Assembly (NCBI GenBank): GCA_964596345.1
Contig: CAZQSZ010000001.1
Location: forward strand, 620,001-684,000
Source of the DNA: CADEDV01 sp964596345
GTDB lineage: Bacteria > Bacteroidota > Bacteroidia > Chitinophagales > Chitinophagaceae
Length of the DNA stretch: 64,000 nucleotides
Direction of reading: 5' to 3'
Under the pieces are notes generated by a model. It did no database searches. It saw nothing but the letters and a program-made list of their open reading frames with translations, and had not been told where the DNA came from. This document shows positions 25,764 through 37,400 of the stretch, in pieces. A program made the translations under genes and the position numbers. Numbering within the stretch: position 1 is the first letter of the stretch; each line of letters opens with the position of its first letter.

Positions 25764-27170
25764 TTAATTAGTTGGCCATTCGATGTACAACACTTTTTTT
25801 AGCCAGGGTAAAGTAATAATGGAATGACTCCAGGGTAGCTGGTCTAATAAAATATCAATACTATTTTTTTCGATGATCAATTTGTGTTGTTGTTCGGCCA
25901 GTATAAGTTTTCCATTGCGCTGTAAGAAACCTTCCCGGATGCCATCAGGGGAGCTATTCTTCAACACTTTCCAATGATGAATAACGGCTTTCAGCAGTTG
26001 TTCTGCTTCCTGTTTCATCTTGTCAGTTAGTGTAACGAAACGGTTAACAGGAATACCCTGTGGCCAGGCGCAGAGGTATTTTTCAAAGACCAGTTCATGT
26101 TCATAAGGCTGTTCATTACCGGTGGCCAGGAAGTAAGCGAGGTGTACGGCTGTTTCTTTTGAATCCTTACCTGCAAATTCTTCCTCGCCAAGCAAACCGA
26201 GGGTTTTAAAAAAATACTGTAAAAAAGGATGTAATAAAATAAGCCCGGCATGCCGGACATAAATTCCGCCGGTTTCTTCATCCTTTTGATCTGTGAGTGC
26301 TTCCCCGGTTGAGGCTTGAACAGGAATAGGATATTCGTGGTCCCTTATTCCTGCCGGTAAATTATTCCCGGTTCCGGGTTTCTGCAGTAGTTTATTTATT
26401 CCGGTAATGACCGGGGAGGAAAAGTCTTCTTTTGTTGTTATCTCAACAGCAAGAATTTTCAGTAACTGTTTCAAACTTACCTTACCTGGTTGAATACTAA
26501 TTTGTTCTTCAATAAGAGGGGAACCGGGAGTCTTAATAGCTGTAATGCCGGCGATAGTACTGAAATGGGTAATAATAAAATGGCAAAAGTTATCCGTAAA
26601 CTGGCAAAATAGCCTTTCTATAGCCAGGGGTGATTCTGCCAGCACCCTGAACAAAGGCAGCCATATTTTTCTTTCTGAACCCCGGATGGTTTCTATCAGC
26701 AGTATTTCGTCAAGATAGTTTTGTTCTTGGGATACATACCATTCCTGTTTACCATGCCCGAGAAACAAAATAAAGTTGTTTAATATCTTTTCGGTGGAAG
26801 AAACAGAAGCTGCATCATCAGCTGCTACTGATTCATTGCCAGCCTTAGCGAAGTCCGCTTTTTCCGAACCTTGTACTGTTTGCTGAATTGTTTTGTATGA
26901 TACAGTACTGATAAGTTCAGCGGGTAGTTGTTCAATCAGTAAGTCTTCTATTTCTCCAACCGACCGGGCAGTAAATTCCAGGGAAAGCTTTTCGTGTCGT
27001 ACAGACTGGTTGCCTGGGAAACGATTTTTCAATTCTCTCTCCAGTTGCGGAAGCATTTTTGTATTCCAGAATTCAGAAAAACTACTATAGATGTGCCGGG
27101 CAGTTGTAATATCCGGCACATCTATATCGATGTTTACTTTTTGAATGATATGATATTGCTCTGTTATCAA
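25764..27170 (-). CDS. contractile injection system tape-measure protein (CIS_TMP type)
   Basis: 468 residues. The C-terminal third has the pattern I associate with CIS tape-measure proteins: HAGLILLHPFLQYFFKTLGLL, AVHLAYFLATGNEQPYEHELVFEKYLCAWP, and a final LPWSHSIITLPWLKKVLYIEW. The N-terminus starts with HIIQKVNIDIDVPD, also typical. The protein would fill the tube lumen during assembly and set its length. The frame opens with TTG, whose TTGA overlaps the stop of the previous gene; no ATG occurs before residue 39, so TTG is the likely start. It is followed after 1 bp by the effector, which may load at the same lumen. Confidence 0.82.
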   Translation of the reverse strand: MITEQYHIIQKVNIDIDVPDITTARHIYSSFSEFWNTKMLPQLERELKNRFPGNQSVRHEKLSLEFTARSVGEIEDLLIEQLPAELISTVSYKTIQQTVQGSEKADFAKAGNESVAADDAASVSSTEKILNNFILFLGHGKQEWYVSQEQNYLDEILLIETIRGSERKIWLPLFRVLAESPLAIERLFCQFTDNFCHFIITHFSTIAGITAIKTPGSPLIEEQISIQPGKVSLKQLLKILAVEITTKEDFSSPVITGINKLLQKPGTGNNLPAGIRDHEYPIPVQASTGEALTDQKDEETGGIYVRHAGLILLHPFLQYFFKTLGLLGEEEFAGKDSKETAVHLAYFLATGNEQPYEHELVFEKYLCAWPQGIPVNRFVTLTDKMKQEAEQLLKAVIHHWKVLKNSSPDGIREGFLQRNGKLILAEQQHKLIIEKNSIDILLDQLPWSHSIITLPWLKKVLYIEWPTN

Positions 27171-30100
27171 GGCTGGAAGTTTTGACTGACGGTGGTTCCG
27201 AAATCTTTGATCAGTGACCTGATATCAGCATCGTTGCTCACTATTGGCGAACGCTGGAAGACCTTAATAAATGCAACGAGATTATCTCCCTGGTTGAGTT
27301 CCGGCATTCTTCCTTTCAGGGCCGCTGCTTCCCGGGCAGATAAACGGATCAGGGTGCCAATAAGTTCTTTGCTTCTTCCATCTATATCCGGCTGGCAACG
27401 GATCACATTCAGGCCCAGTTTCAAGGACGAACGTACCAGCAGCATAATGACCTCTTTATTGATTTCTGCACTGAAACTATTATTGATCAACTCCTGCTGA
27501 TACAGGGTGGATAAAGTTTGCAGAGTAGTGAACCGGATAGCTTCATTAGTGAATTTATCAGCTTTTGCTTCTGCATCTTTCAACAGGTCAATATATTTTG
27601 ATACCAGGTTATTGAGGGGAATATTTCTTAAGGTGGGTAGTAAAATACCTGGTCGCCCTCCTCCAACACGGGTACCGCCAAGCCTGTTGAGCAGGTCCAG
27701 GAACTTACTTCCGCCAAAGAAATTAATTTCTTCTCGTATCATTTCTTTTACTGTATCGGAACAGGTTGTTTGCGGAGCTGCAGGCAACTGGATTACTTTT
27801 TTATCGCTTACGGCTTCACAGGCCGGGTTCTTGACCCGTAATACAGCACTTAGTTCATTACCCGTGTTGCGGATGACAGTGATATCGAATTTGTGGATGA
27901 AAGGAGTTTTATCCTGCCTGGCGACTCTTTCACCCGTACTGAATTCCCAGATAAAAGTATCTCCTGAATTGGCCGGTATCTCTGTTTCATTAATAAACGT
28001 GACATTGATAATAGTGGTAGCTGCGGGCAAAATGCTTGTTTCTGTCCTGAATTTTGGCACCGGGTGTTTGAATACTGTAATAACACAATCAGATGGTTTA
28101 TTATTCACCGTAAAAGCAATTGCTGTGGCAAATACGGTTGCTTGTTTAGGATCAAAAAAGAACTGGTTCCCATCTTTTACAATACCCGGAACATTATTGA
28201 CACTGGCTACCATGCCGTTTGCGGGCTGCACTTCAAATAACAAACGGTCAGCATCATTACAGATTACGGAAGCCGGTAGTTTCAATGACACCCGTTCTTC
28301 TCTTGTATAGGCTACTGAGAGTTCGAATTTATCAGAGCAAGGGCCATTTATCGCCAGCAGTTTTACCGGCAGGTTTCCAATCAAACCAATACTTTCCAGG
28401 AAAGCTTTTTTATACGTTTTGGGAATAACATCTTTATTGGTAACCCGTATGGCCGGACTATTGTCTCCCAAATCCCATTCATAGGTATAGAGTTTTCCCG
28501 TATTATCATCGGAAAGGTTAACAAACTCCAGAGAAAGAATGTCGGCATCGTCTTTAATGATCCTTGCTTCAAATTTCGCTACAGGATGTTTAAATACAGT
28601 GACCCTGCAATCCGTCACCTGGCCCTCAATTTTGAATTCAATGGTCTTACCCATGTCAGCCGCTTTCACTTTAGCAGGGTCAAAGAAAACCCTGCTGCCA
28701 TTTACAATGATAGCATCATCAAATCCATCAGCGGTGATCTTTCCATCAAAGGGTTCCCGGCGGAACTCCAGTAGTTCCTCGTCGCTGCAGGCAGTAGCTT
28801 TTGGCAGGCTGAGGTTATATTCCTGTTTGGGTACAATAAAGGCGATTGGCGGACATTCACTGCAACACAAATACGGCAGGCAGAAATCAGCAATAACCAT
28901 ATTATTTGATAACTGAGTGCTCTCTTCTTCTTTGAAATCCACGGATAGTTTTTGCAGGTATTTTCGTAAGGAGTTAAGATCTTTTACTTCCCGGGGGCTT
29001 CCGTCTTTAATGCCATTAGCATCTTTGTATTTTTCAAACTCTTCATTGATATCCACTTCACCCTGGTGTTTAAATATGTACAGGGCCAGGCTTTCTATAT
29101 CATCATAAGCGGCTTCCGTTCTTTTACTTTCATCTTTTCCCAGCACCTTCGCCAGTACCGCTTTTTCATTATCATCAATAAACTCCAGCTTTTTAAGACC
29201 TTTTGTTCCTTTTGCTTCCTGTGCATACAACAGAATGAATGTGCCGCCCCGGTTGACACCGGCTTTATGTTCCATGCCGGGATGTTGCAAGGAGTAGTTG
29301 GCAAATGAAAGACTATCCAATATTTTTTGTTTTCTTTTTTCAATCTCTTTAAGAATTACTTCTAATTGTTTTCCGGCACAACAACCTGCAATGATCTCCT
29401 GCAGGATGAATAAATAATAGCTCTCAAACCCGTTCGCTTTATAAGTACTGCTTTTGAATACCTGGCCCATCCGGTCGTGCAGCAGTTTTACATATTTACA
29501 AAAGAGCTCACTTCTTTTACTAAAGGCATCAACGGATACAGCAGAAAGATCAGCCAGTCTTGTTGGGTTAAATTTTGCCAGTTCATTTACCTCTGCCACC
29601 ATGCGGATAGGTGTACTGAGTACAACCTCTCTTTCCTGTTCAGTGAGGTCAGCTAAAGCAGGATCTGCACCACGCACCCTTTCAACTTCCACTGCCAGGT
29701 CGTTTTTAGTCAGCCCGGGCCGTTTTACTAATTTTTCAAATTCATTACCTATAGCATCTTTTGATACTTCCAGGTTTTTGCTTACTGTTTTATCCTGGGT
29801 ATATAATCCTTTTATGAAGGAAACGGTCCCTCCTTTTGCAGTTGTTTTTTCAGTCGCCGCTGTGTTTTCCATGTACATAGCGGCGCTGGCGTATTTGCGG
29901 CCTGCAAATACCGGAGCATCGGTTTCTGTTGCTGCCACTGGTTTTTCCGTTGCTTTGTATTTTGTAATGTTTGCATGAAAGCCAAGATCGCGGCGGTTGT
30001 TAAAGCCACTGAAAAAACTGGTTACACTGGCATAGATACATCGTTGCTCAACCAGCCAGGTCTGTAGCATAGTATTGAGATCATCAAACTGGCAATCAAA

Positions 30101-31681
30101 ATCATCGGGATCGATGTCGGCGATATTTCCATTTTTGTCCATGCGGAGAGCCAGCAGATCAAAAGGAAGGCTTTTGGAGTTTTTTATCTTGTCTATGTCT
30201 GTCAGTGCCTGGTTAAGTGATTTACCCAGGTGCCCTTCGATGCGGAAAAAATTACTGGCATCAATAGAATAATCCAGTGGGTTAAGGGTACTGTCAATTC
30301 CATTTGCATATTCACCGGCATGATAGGAAAGAATATTCTTTTCAGCATTTTGGCGGGTGGCTGCATAGTTCCAGTTTTTGAGCAGGGAAGCAATATTTTT
30401 ATAATAAAATGGGATAGCTCTTTTTTCCAATAACCGGTCATAATCTGAAGAAGGGGTGATCTTGATTGTACCCGTTGCATCAGGGATATTGATATTATCA
30501 ATCATTTTCAGCAAGCGCTGCCATAAACTCCTGCACCTGGCTAATGTGTCTTTATGGCTGCTGACAGCAGGGGAGGGGTAAAAATCATGTCGGTAAAGTG
30601 GAGGTTCGGTATTTACAGGTTTCACTTCTCCCAGCATAATATGTTTGGGAAAAGCGTATTTATCCGGGCAGCATTCATACATAGACCGGAACAGTGTTTC
30701 TCTCAGTTCATTATAAGCGGTAATGAGGTCTTTATAAAAATCATAGAGGTATTGTATCTGATGGTTTTTTACATTCTTCAGCAACGCAGCCTGTAATTGT
30801 TGTTTCAGGGCTACAATATTGGCGGCCGCTGTTTCATCTACCAGGAAACTGTAGGCTGCATATAATTTTTCAATGGCCGTGAGCAACTTTCCTGACTCGC
30901 TGTTTAAGATGCCGGTATAGGAACTTTTGAGGGATGAAGGGTTCGTCGTATTGAAATTATTCAGGATTACCCTTTTGGGTTTAAGAACAGGCAGGTCATT
31001 ATATTGAGTAGCAGCCGTATTCCATTTTTTATAAATGGAATCATAGATAACTTCGCTGACAGGGTCACGGTTGATAATCTTATCTAAGTCTGTTTTGGCC
31101 AGCACTAACAAACGGACCGCTGCAATATGATGCGGACCCTGGTTATCACAATCAATGGCCGTGCATTTGTCGGGTTCCTGCTGGTAATTTTCGAGATAAA
31201 GGATCGCCGCAAGATCATCTATTATTTTCCCCGTTTCCGCAGTAAATGTTTTTAACTCTTTTGAATTTTCGGGAAGTATACCTTCTTTGTCAGGTAGGGT
31301 GAGTTCCCACAGGTCCATTTGGCTGCCGTTGCTATTTGGTGGAAAGAAAGGGTCATAGATCGGATCATCAGTACCTTTCTTTTTATTGATATATCTCCTG
31401 AAATGCCGGAAAGTTGTTGTGTCAACCCTGAGGATGTCACCATCGGTGGTAACGCCGCAGCCACGGCTGAGTTCAATCGCCGGATCAGCACCTGCAATAA
31501 GTTTTATTTTTAGCCCGCACACTAAACCAACACCCACAAGACAGGTTCTTGTCAGGCGGTCCTGGTCTTCAAAATAGTCGATCAGATCGTTCAGTTGTTT
31601 ATCCGTCAGTACCTGGTCTTTACGGAACGAATGGTATTCCATCCTGATATTTTCCAGCAGAAGGGTTTGCATGGTTGCCAT
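27167..31681 (-). CDS. large CIS-associated protein with tandem PKD-like repeats (possible tail fibre)
   Basis: 1504 residues, the longest gene of the operon. The N-terminus has LLENIRMEYHSFRKDQVLTD and LVGVGLVCGLKI with RGCGVTTDGDI, probably a baseplate-docking part. The middle (about 250-900) is largely helical. Two tandem repeats of roughly 170 residues follow (about 955-1115 and 1128-1290). Each contains a PKD/Ig-like beta domain with the near-identical DCxxTVFKHPVxKF block and YEWDLGD or FIWEFSTG signatures. The last 200 residues are helical. PKD repeats often occur in surface adhesins, so a receptor-binding fibre (Afp13 position) is plausible, but it might be a baseplate cage component. 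Confidence 0.6.
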   Translation of the reverse strand: MATMQTLLLENIRMEYHSFRKDQVLTDKQLNDLIDYFEDQDRLTRTCLVGVGLVCGLKIKLIAGADPAIELSRGCGVTTDGDILRVDTTTFRHFRRYINKKKGTDDPIYDPFFPPNSNGSQMDLWELTLPDKEGILPENSKELKTFTAETGKIIDDLAAILYLENYQQEPDKCTAIDCDNQGPHHIAAVRLLVLAKTDLDKIINRDPVSEVIYDSIYKKWNTAATQYNDLPVLKPKRVILNNFNTTNPSSLKSSYTGILNSESGKLLTAIEKLYAAYSFLVDETAAANIVALKQQLQAALLKNVKNHQIQYLYDFYKDLITAYNELRETLFRSMYECCPDKYAFPKHIMLGEVKPVNTEPPLYRHDFYPSPAVSSHKDTLARCRSLWQRLLKMIDNINIPDATGTIKITPSSDYDRLLEKRAIPFYYKNIASLLKNWNYAATRQNAEKNILSYHAGEYANGIDSTLNPLDYSIDASNFFRIEGHLGKSLNQALTDIDKIKNSKSLPFDLLALRMDKNGNIADIDPDDFDCQFDDLNTMLQTWLVEQRCIYASVTSFFSGFNNRRDLGFHANITKYKATEKPVAATETDAPVFAGRKYASAAMYMENTAATEKTTAKGGTVSFIKGLYTQDKTVSKNLEVSKDAIGNEFEKLVKRPGLTKNDLAVEVERVRGADPALADLTEQEREVVLSTPIRMVAEVNELAKFNPTRLADLSAVSVDAFSKRSELFCKYVKLLHDRMGQVFKSSTYKANGFESYYLFILQEIIAGCCAGKQLEVILKEIEKRKQKILDSLSFANYSLQHPGMEHKAGVNRGGTFILLYAQEAKGTKGLKKLEFIDDNEKAVLAKVLGKDESKRTEAAYDDIESLALYIFKHQGEVDINEEFEKYKDANGIKDGSPREVKDLNSLRKYLQKLSVDFKEEESTQLSNNMVIADFCLPYLCCSECPPIAFIVPKQEYNLSLPKATACSDEELLEFRREPFDGKITADGFDDAIIVNGSRVFFDPAKVKAADMGKTIEFKIEGQVTDCRVTVFKHPVAKFEARIIKDDADILSLEFVNLSDDNTGKLYTYEWDLGDNSPAIRVTNKDVIPKTYKKAFLESIGLIGNLPVKLLAINGPCSDKFELSVAYTREERVSLKLPASVICNDADRLLFEVQPANGMVASVNNVPGIVKDGNQFFFDPKQATVFATAIAFTVNNKPSDCVITVFKHPVPKFRTETSILPAATTIINVTFINETEIPANSGDTFIWEFSTGERVARQDKTPFIHKFDITVIRNTGNELSAVLRVKNPACEAVSDKKVIQLPAAPQTTCSDTVKEMIREEINFFGGSKFLDLLNRLGGTRVGGGRPGILLPTLRNIPLNNLVSKYIDLLKDAEAKADKFTNEAIRFTTLQTLSTLYQQELINNSFSAEINKEVIMLLVRSSLKLGLNVIRCQPDIDGRSKELIGTLIRLSAREAAALKGRMPELNQGDNLVAFIKVFQRSPIVSNDADIRSLIKDFGTTVSQNFQP

Positions 31682-31717
31682 AGCTTTATATTTACGCTTG
31701 AGTAATGATCATAATTT

Positions 31718-34423
31718 TTAGAGGGTTCCAAGGTTAGTCTGTCCCAGTATAACCGGGTTATCTTCATCCGTATCATCATCACAATCGCCTAATGTTCCCT
31801 CATTGTATACCGTGAAAAGATTTTCCAGCAGATCCACCAGTTTTTTATTCAATGCTTCCGGTACCTGTTGCATGGGGTCGGCTGAATTGATCCTTGTTTC
31901 CAGCCAGAGATAGTAAGTGTCTTCAAACTCTTTCATCTGCGCCTCACCAATAAAGCAGATACGGGGAAGGATATGTGCCGGGGTTTCTGTCCGGATCAAC
32001 CGTTCTGCAAACCGACGGAAATCTTTATTGCGCATCCGCATAGTATACCCGGGTAATATCACCGCAACACGGAAAGAGTAGGGGTCTGTTGGCCTGCAAT
32101 GATTCCCGTTTACGTCAATGCATATGGGCATAAATGAGGAAGGATAAAGATTTCCAGGATCATATTGCGGACGCAGGATCATATGTTCAACGACATACAT
32201 CCCTTCCATCCTGAATTCTTCCAGGAAATAGGTGATCAGCAGGCTGATCTGTTGTTCTGCAGCCGGGAAAACACCAGCGTCAATTTCTGCCTGGCTGGTG
32301 GTAAAATCGCCAGATGAATACGCTATATCTTCTCCATCGGTATTAATGATCTTGAAACTGACTTTACTATTATCAGCGGATAACACTGTTTTGTAGTGTT
32401 CTCTTTCACATCCCAGTATTGTAGCGAGGCCCATTTCTTCATAGGCATCTGCTTTCTTCAGGGATAGTTCGGTACCTTTTAATACAGTCACTCCTCCCAT
32501 ATCAATTGTCCAGCTGTAGGGAGAAAGGTTGGTGGCAGGAGGCACTTTGAAAATAAAGTAGGGGAGCTGCGAGAATTTTTTTCTTTTATAATGATTGAAC
32601 CCCAGCATTCTTGAAATTCTCTTCTCCATCCCGGATACATTGAGTTCTTTTTCTGATGCTGTCTTGCTGTTAAAATAATCGAGTGCATCGGCACGATAAG
32701 TGCTCATGTTGTGATAATCCTTGTAGAAACTGACCTTCTGCCGGATGATGGCCTGGTCGAAATCGGCACCATAAATACGATGAAGCAGGAAAACGTATTC
32801 ACTGAATTGTTCGGCAAATCTTGCCAGTAAGTGATCGAGGAATTTGTTTTTCCGCTCTACATAATTATCAAGTTGAGCAACCTGTACCAGTTTGTCGACA
32901 GATTTTGTCCAGTCTCCAGCGCCAGTGAAAATATCTTCTGCAGCTTTAAGGCTCTTTACTGTATTGCTGAAGTAAGTCTGTTTAAGATCTGAATGAACAC
33001 TGAGCAGGTCTTTCACATGTGCCAGCTGCGAAAAATAATTAGCTAATACCTGGTCAAAGAAAAGAAGATAAGCTTTGAGCTGTTTGGCCAGTGCCTTTCG
33101 TTCTGTAGTGGCGGAATCGGGTAAACCTGTCCGGCCGATGCCATAGGTTTCCGGTAAGTGATTTTGAAGGGTGCTATATGACTCTATATCCCTGTATTTA
33201 CCGAGTGGCATGGGCAGGTCTTCTGTTATAGCGGTCTCCTGTTTCTTTTTATGCAGATTTTTTAATTCCTGGAGCCGGATCTTTGCATCCAGTTCTTTCA
33301 GGTCGATGGGAATAACATCCTTATGAAAATTGATAACCGAATTGGTGAGACATAGTTTTGGTTTATGACCTTGTTTCACACAAAGCAGCCAGTTGTTCTT
33401 ATCCACAGCTTTATTGATCAGCAGCAAATCTGTTTCATCACAACCACAGAAACCAAAAGCAATACTGCGGATTAATTTTACTCCTTCCAACTGCTGGATG
33501 ATACGCATAATATCAGAGAGCCTGACTTCTGTCCGTAATGATGACGCTTTTATCTCTTTATCATCAATAAATCCTTTTTTAGCGAAGAGCTGGTCGCTGC
33601 TGGCTGAAGTGGTGATCGGTAATGTTGCATAATCAAAGACCGGCCCATCGAATATTTCATCTGATGATTTTCTTTTATCAAGCATTTGCTGCAACGTATA
33701 GAAATTGACAGTGGGGGAAAGATATTCTTCGATAGCAAAAATGATCCTGACCCAGGTCTCTTCCGGGTCTGCTTTGGGTTGCAGTTCTACATCTGCACAG
33801 ATCACAATTTCCTGGGTGGGCACATGATCAACTGCCACGAGGTCTTCACAGAGGTTCCGGAAATGCTGGTAGATCTGCTTGACAGCTTTTATTATCTCAT
33901 CTTTTTTACTAAGGTGAGACTCTTCTATATCAAGCAGTATATTGTAAAGTCCGTTTAACTCAAATTTGATCTCTTCGCCATCTTTGGCTGCTTCATTTTC
34001 AGTTGCGTAACGAAGTGCGACCGGCTGTGGTTTGTATTTTGCAATGACCGGCTGACTGGCTTTTTGCATCCATGCATTCTTAACGCCGTCGATCCGGATG
34101 AATAATTTACGGTAATCATCGGCCGTTACCGGTGCTGAAGGAAGGATATTCAAAGCCGACAGGAATTGCCGGTGCATATTTTGCAGGTTATTCTCTTCTG
34201 TGGCCAGGATATCTTCTACGGGTAATGAATTCCGGTAGCCAAGATCTGTTATGACCCAGCAGAGTAGTTCAAGTATAGTAATGCCCGGATCGTGTGTATT
34301 ATAATCCGTCCAGAGCCTGCTGCCCAGTTTTTCAATATGCTTCAACCCGTTTTCCCGAAGCCAGTTGTACTCCTGGCCGTAGGTTTTATGAAGCTCTTTG
34401 GGTATTGTTCGTATGTCTTTCAT
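31718..34423 (-). CDS. CIS baseplate wedge protein (Afp12-like)
   Basis: 901 residues from the ATG at 34423, which shares its A with the previous stop (TGATG); a TTG two codons earlier is less likely. The N-terminus has LWTDYNTHDPGITILELLCWVITDLGYR, the block found near the start of large CIS baseplate proteins of the Afp11/Afp12 group. Most of the rest is helical with few conserved motifs. Together with the 1102-residue protein upstream it would form the wedge around the spike hub. Its C-terminus is acidic (CDDDTDEDN). Coupling to the upstream gene by an overlapping start and stop favours equal synthesis of the two partners. Confidence 0.8.
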   Translation of the reverse strand: MKDIRTIPKELHKTYGQEYNWLRENGLKHIEKLGSRLWTDYNTHDPGITILELLCWVITDLGYRNSLPVEDILATEENNLQNMHRQFLSALNILPSAPVTADDYRKLFIRIDGVKNAWMQKASQPVIAKYKPQPVALRYATENEAAKDGEEIKFELNGLYNILLDIEESHLSKKDEIIKAVKQIYQHFRNLCEDLVAVDHVPTQEIVICADVELQPKADPEETWVRIIFAIEEYLSPTVNFYTLQQMLDKRKSSDEIFDGPVFDYATLPITTSASSDQLFAKKGFIDDKEIKASSLRTEVRLSDIMRIIQQLEGVKLIRSIAFGFCGCDETDLLLINKAVDKNNWLLCVKQGHKPKLCLTNSVINFHKDVIPIDLKELDAKIRLQELKNLHKKKQETAITEDLPMPLGKYRDIESYSTLQNHLPETYGIGRTGLPDSATTERKALAKQLKAYLLFFDQVLANYFSQLAHVKDLLSVHSDLKQTYFSNTVKSLKAAEDIFTGAGDWTKSVDKLVQVAQLDNYVERKNKFLDHLLARFAEQFSEYVFLLHRIYGADFDQAIIRQKVSFYKDYHNMSTYRADALDYFNSKTASEKELNVSGMEKRISRMLGFNHYKRKKFSQLPYFIFKVPPATNLSPYSWTIDMGGVTVLKGTELSLKKADAYEEMGLATILGCEREHYKTVLSADNSKVSFKIINTDGEDIAYSSGDFTTSQAEIDAGVFPAAEQQISLLITYFLEEFRMEGMYVVEHMILRPQYDPGNLYPSSFMPICIDVNGNHCRPTDPYSFRVAVILPGYTMRMRNKDFRRFAERLIRTETPAHILPRICFIGEAQMKEFEDTYYLWLETRINSADPMQQVPEALNKKLVDLLENLFTVYNEGTLGDCDDDTDEDNPVILGQTNLGTL

Positions 34424-37400
34424 CAGCAAACCGGGGGTTCAATGGTTTCGATACTATGTTCTTTATAACTGGTCAGTATGGCACGGGCATTCCGGGCCAT
34501 GATCATTTCGCTGTCAGTATTACCAACCGCTTTATTATACATTTTAAAATCAGTAATGAAATCAACATAGGGCCGCTCTTCTATAAACTGGATGGCTTTG
34601 CTTTTGTATAATTCTCCACCAAAATGTATCTCGGTAAACGCATTGTCCGACCAGGGTGCCAGGTATTTTTTTATATCGTTTGCCAGTATCTTTTTATAGG
34701 TCTTTGGATCAATCCCGCTATGGAATTTCACATGGAAGAGGAATTGTATCTCTTCAAACTGCGGGTTCTCGGCTTTGCAGTCAATATGGAATCCGTTAAG
34801 GGTGGAGAGGTACGACTGTATTTCTCCCAGCATGTTTTTGCTCACTCTTGGTTTCAATATATCATACATGCTTTTATTCCTGACGTCCGGCACGGGAATG
34901 ATGCGGACAGAACCCGGGGCCAGTTCAAAATCGGATGAAGTATGATTGAGGCATTTTACTTTATACACAGAAGGAAATTTTTCCAGGACCAGCCTTTCAT
35001 AATCCCAGATATTGACAGCCCTGTTCTTATGCCGCAATCTTTCACTTACCCGGATGTAAAAATGCTTATCAGATTCTGCAGGCAACCCGTCAAAAGAGCC
35101 AAAAGGTTGTTTGACAGATTTAATCGCCGCTTGTTTGTTTACCATTTTACTGATTGTTGAAGACGGTAAACCAGCTGATAAATGCGACAGGTCATTGTTT
35201 GCATTGGTAAAAAGGGCTTCCTCTGCCTGGGCCTGTATGCTGATGAAGCGGCAAACAGAGTCAGCATTGACGGATGGAGGTAACTGGGCCCTGAGCCATC
35301 GGTATTGCGGGGGTAGAACGGTATTATCGTCATTTGATTCTTTCGGCAACAGGAACTTAATGATGCCCGGCTGGAGGAAATTATTTGTGTTATCGCTGAC
35401 GATGAAATCCTGGTTCAGCGGCTTCCATTCGTTATTGCATAAGGCAGACCATAAAATTTCTACCTCTTTCTCAAAGGAAGAAGATTCAGGATTCTCACTT
35501 CCTTCTGCCACCTGGAACAGGATGGAGACAATCGTTTCCGGCGCAGCATTCTTTAAGCCAATGTATAATTCACCTTCGGTTGTGAAAACAGGAACAGGAG
35601 AGATCCTTGTTTTTTCGGTGAGGAATAATGCCTGCTCTTTCAGGAATATATGCTGTTCCCCCTGCCCAAAGGGTACTTCGTGAAATAATTGAATATTTCG
35701 TTCCCTGTAATTATCCAGCTTCTGTTGATTGGTTTGTCCGGATATGGAAAAGTCATTCGTTATTTCCGCATCGTAATCCACTGTTAGGGAAGCAATCAAT
35801 GGTGTATAAGGTTCTTTGGGAAGTACAGCACCGGGGATGGTCATACCTGCTGCATATAAGGAGGCAAAATGCTGGTGAAAGAACCCATACTTTCCCGTGA
35901 GGGTCATTCGCAGGAAATTGTTTTTGGTATTAACGGTAAAGCGGTCTGGCTGCGGCTGCCAGCTGATAAAACCGGGGTTGTAGGTCATTAATTGGAAAAC
36001 AGGGAGCACCACAGCATACTGCAGGTAGTTCTGTGTATATAATTTTGCGGCGCTATATCCCGTGTTATAAAGGTTCCCATAAAAATAATTACCGGTAACC
36101 GGGTTTTGGGATTGGTTATTCTTTTCACCAATGATTATCGGGTTTTCGGTAAAGAGCTCCCGGTCTTTATCAGCCTGGTCATTGGACCAGCGGTTATTTT
36201 TTATATAAGCCAGGTCCACTTTAAAGTAATCATCGCCTTCCACTTCTTCATTATTCGAGGAGGTGATGGAGGAGCCATTGAGGGCTACATCATAACTATT
36301 CTTTGAAAAATTTTCACCCAGGAATTCTGTGCGGTAAGCGGTGTAGTGTTTACGAAAGTCTGCGGGTTTGTTTTTCCAGTCAATATTTAAGGAAAGACTC
36401 TTCCAGTCCTTCTGAAAGATCTCGCTGCTGCCAATATAAAAGTTGGAATCTTTTTTAGGTACTGCTGTAAATGGCATAAACGGTTTAGCGGGGTCAAGCT
36501 TCCCTTCGTCGTTTTCGAGCAGCAGGTCTTTCAAACCGGTTACGGATACGTGGATCGTTGTTTTTTTGATGAAGGTTTTTGAAAGTATCTCATACACCTT
36601 ATATCCTTTGTCTTTTTCTGCATCGATCAAAAAACGGGCAACCGGCTGATCTGTATTGAAGTTTTCTTTATGAATTTTGCTGTTATAAGCAATGATTGAT
36701 TTTTCAGCACTGTCTATTTCCAGGTCTATTATTAGTTGGCCGTTTCCCGAAACCGGGTTTTTTGTAACCGTCATTTTTTTAGGACTCACCCAATCTTTTT
36801 CCCCGGTCAGTAATACCACCAGGTTATGCTGCAGTTGTGAGAAAACAGTATAGTCAATACCCGCTGATGGGAATTCAAGGTCAATCGTCACGGTGATTTT
36901 TCTTTCACCTTCCTTTAGTAAAAGGACAGAGGAGGCTAACGCAAAACCCGGTTTCGCTGCCGGTAACTTCACCAGCTGGTTGCTGCCTTTACTTACTTCT
37001 TTCTGGTCAAAACCAAACGCATGCCAGGAAGGGTCATCTTCTTTCAAGGGTGTACCTGATCCATCAGCTGAATCGGCCACTTCTGCAAAACGTAAACTCT
37101 TTCCACTGGAATGATATACGGATTTTACCAGCTCTGCCTTTGCTGTAGTAAAGACAGGTTCAGTGGTAATGCCATATCGGAGGGGAATCCCCTTTTTATC
37201 TTTACCTGCATCAAACAGGGCATCATTATTTAATTTTACGGAAGCGAGATTTTTGGCGAGTTCAAAAACAAGGTGAACTTTATCGGGAGCAGCTTCTTTC
37301 TTTTTTAATTGTAAAACCTGCTTGTAATAGAAATCAAGATGACGACCGGTTATCCTGTTCATATCCCGGTGCGGGTAGCGCAATAATTGCAGGAAACTAA

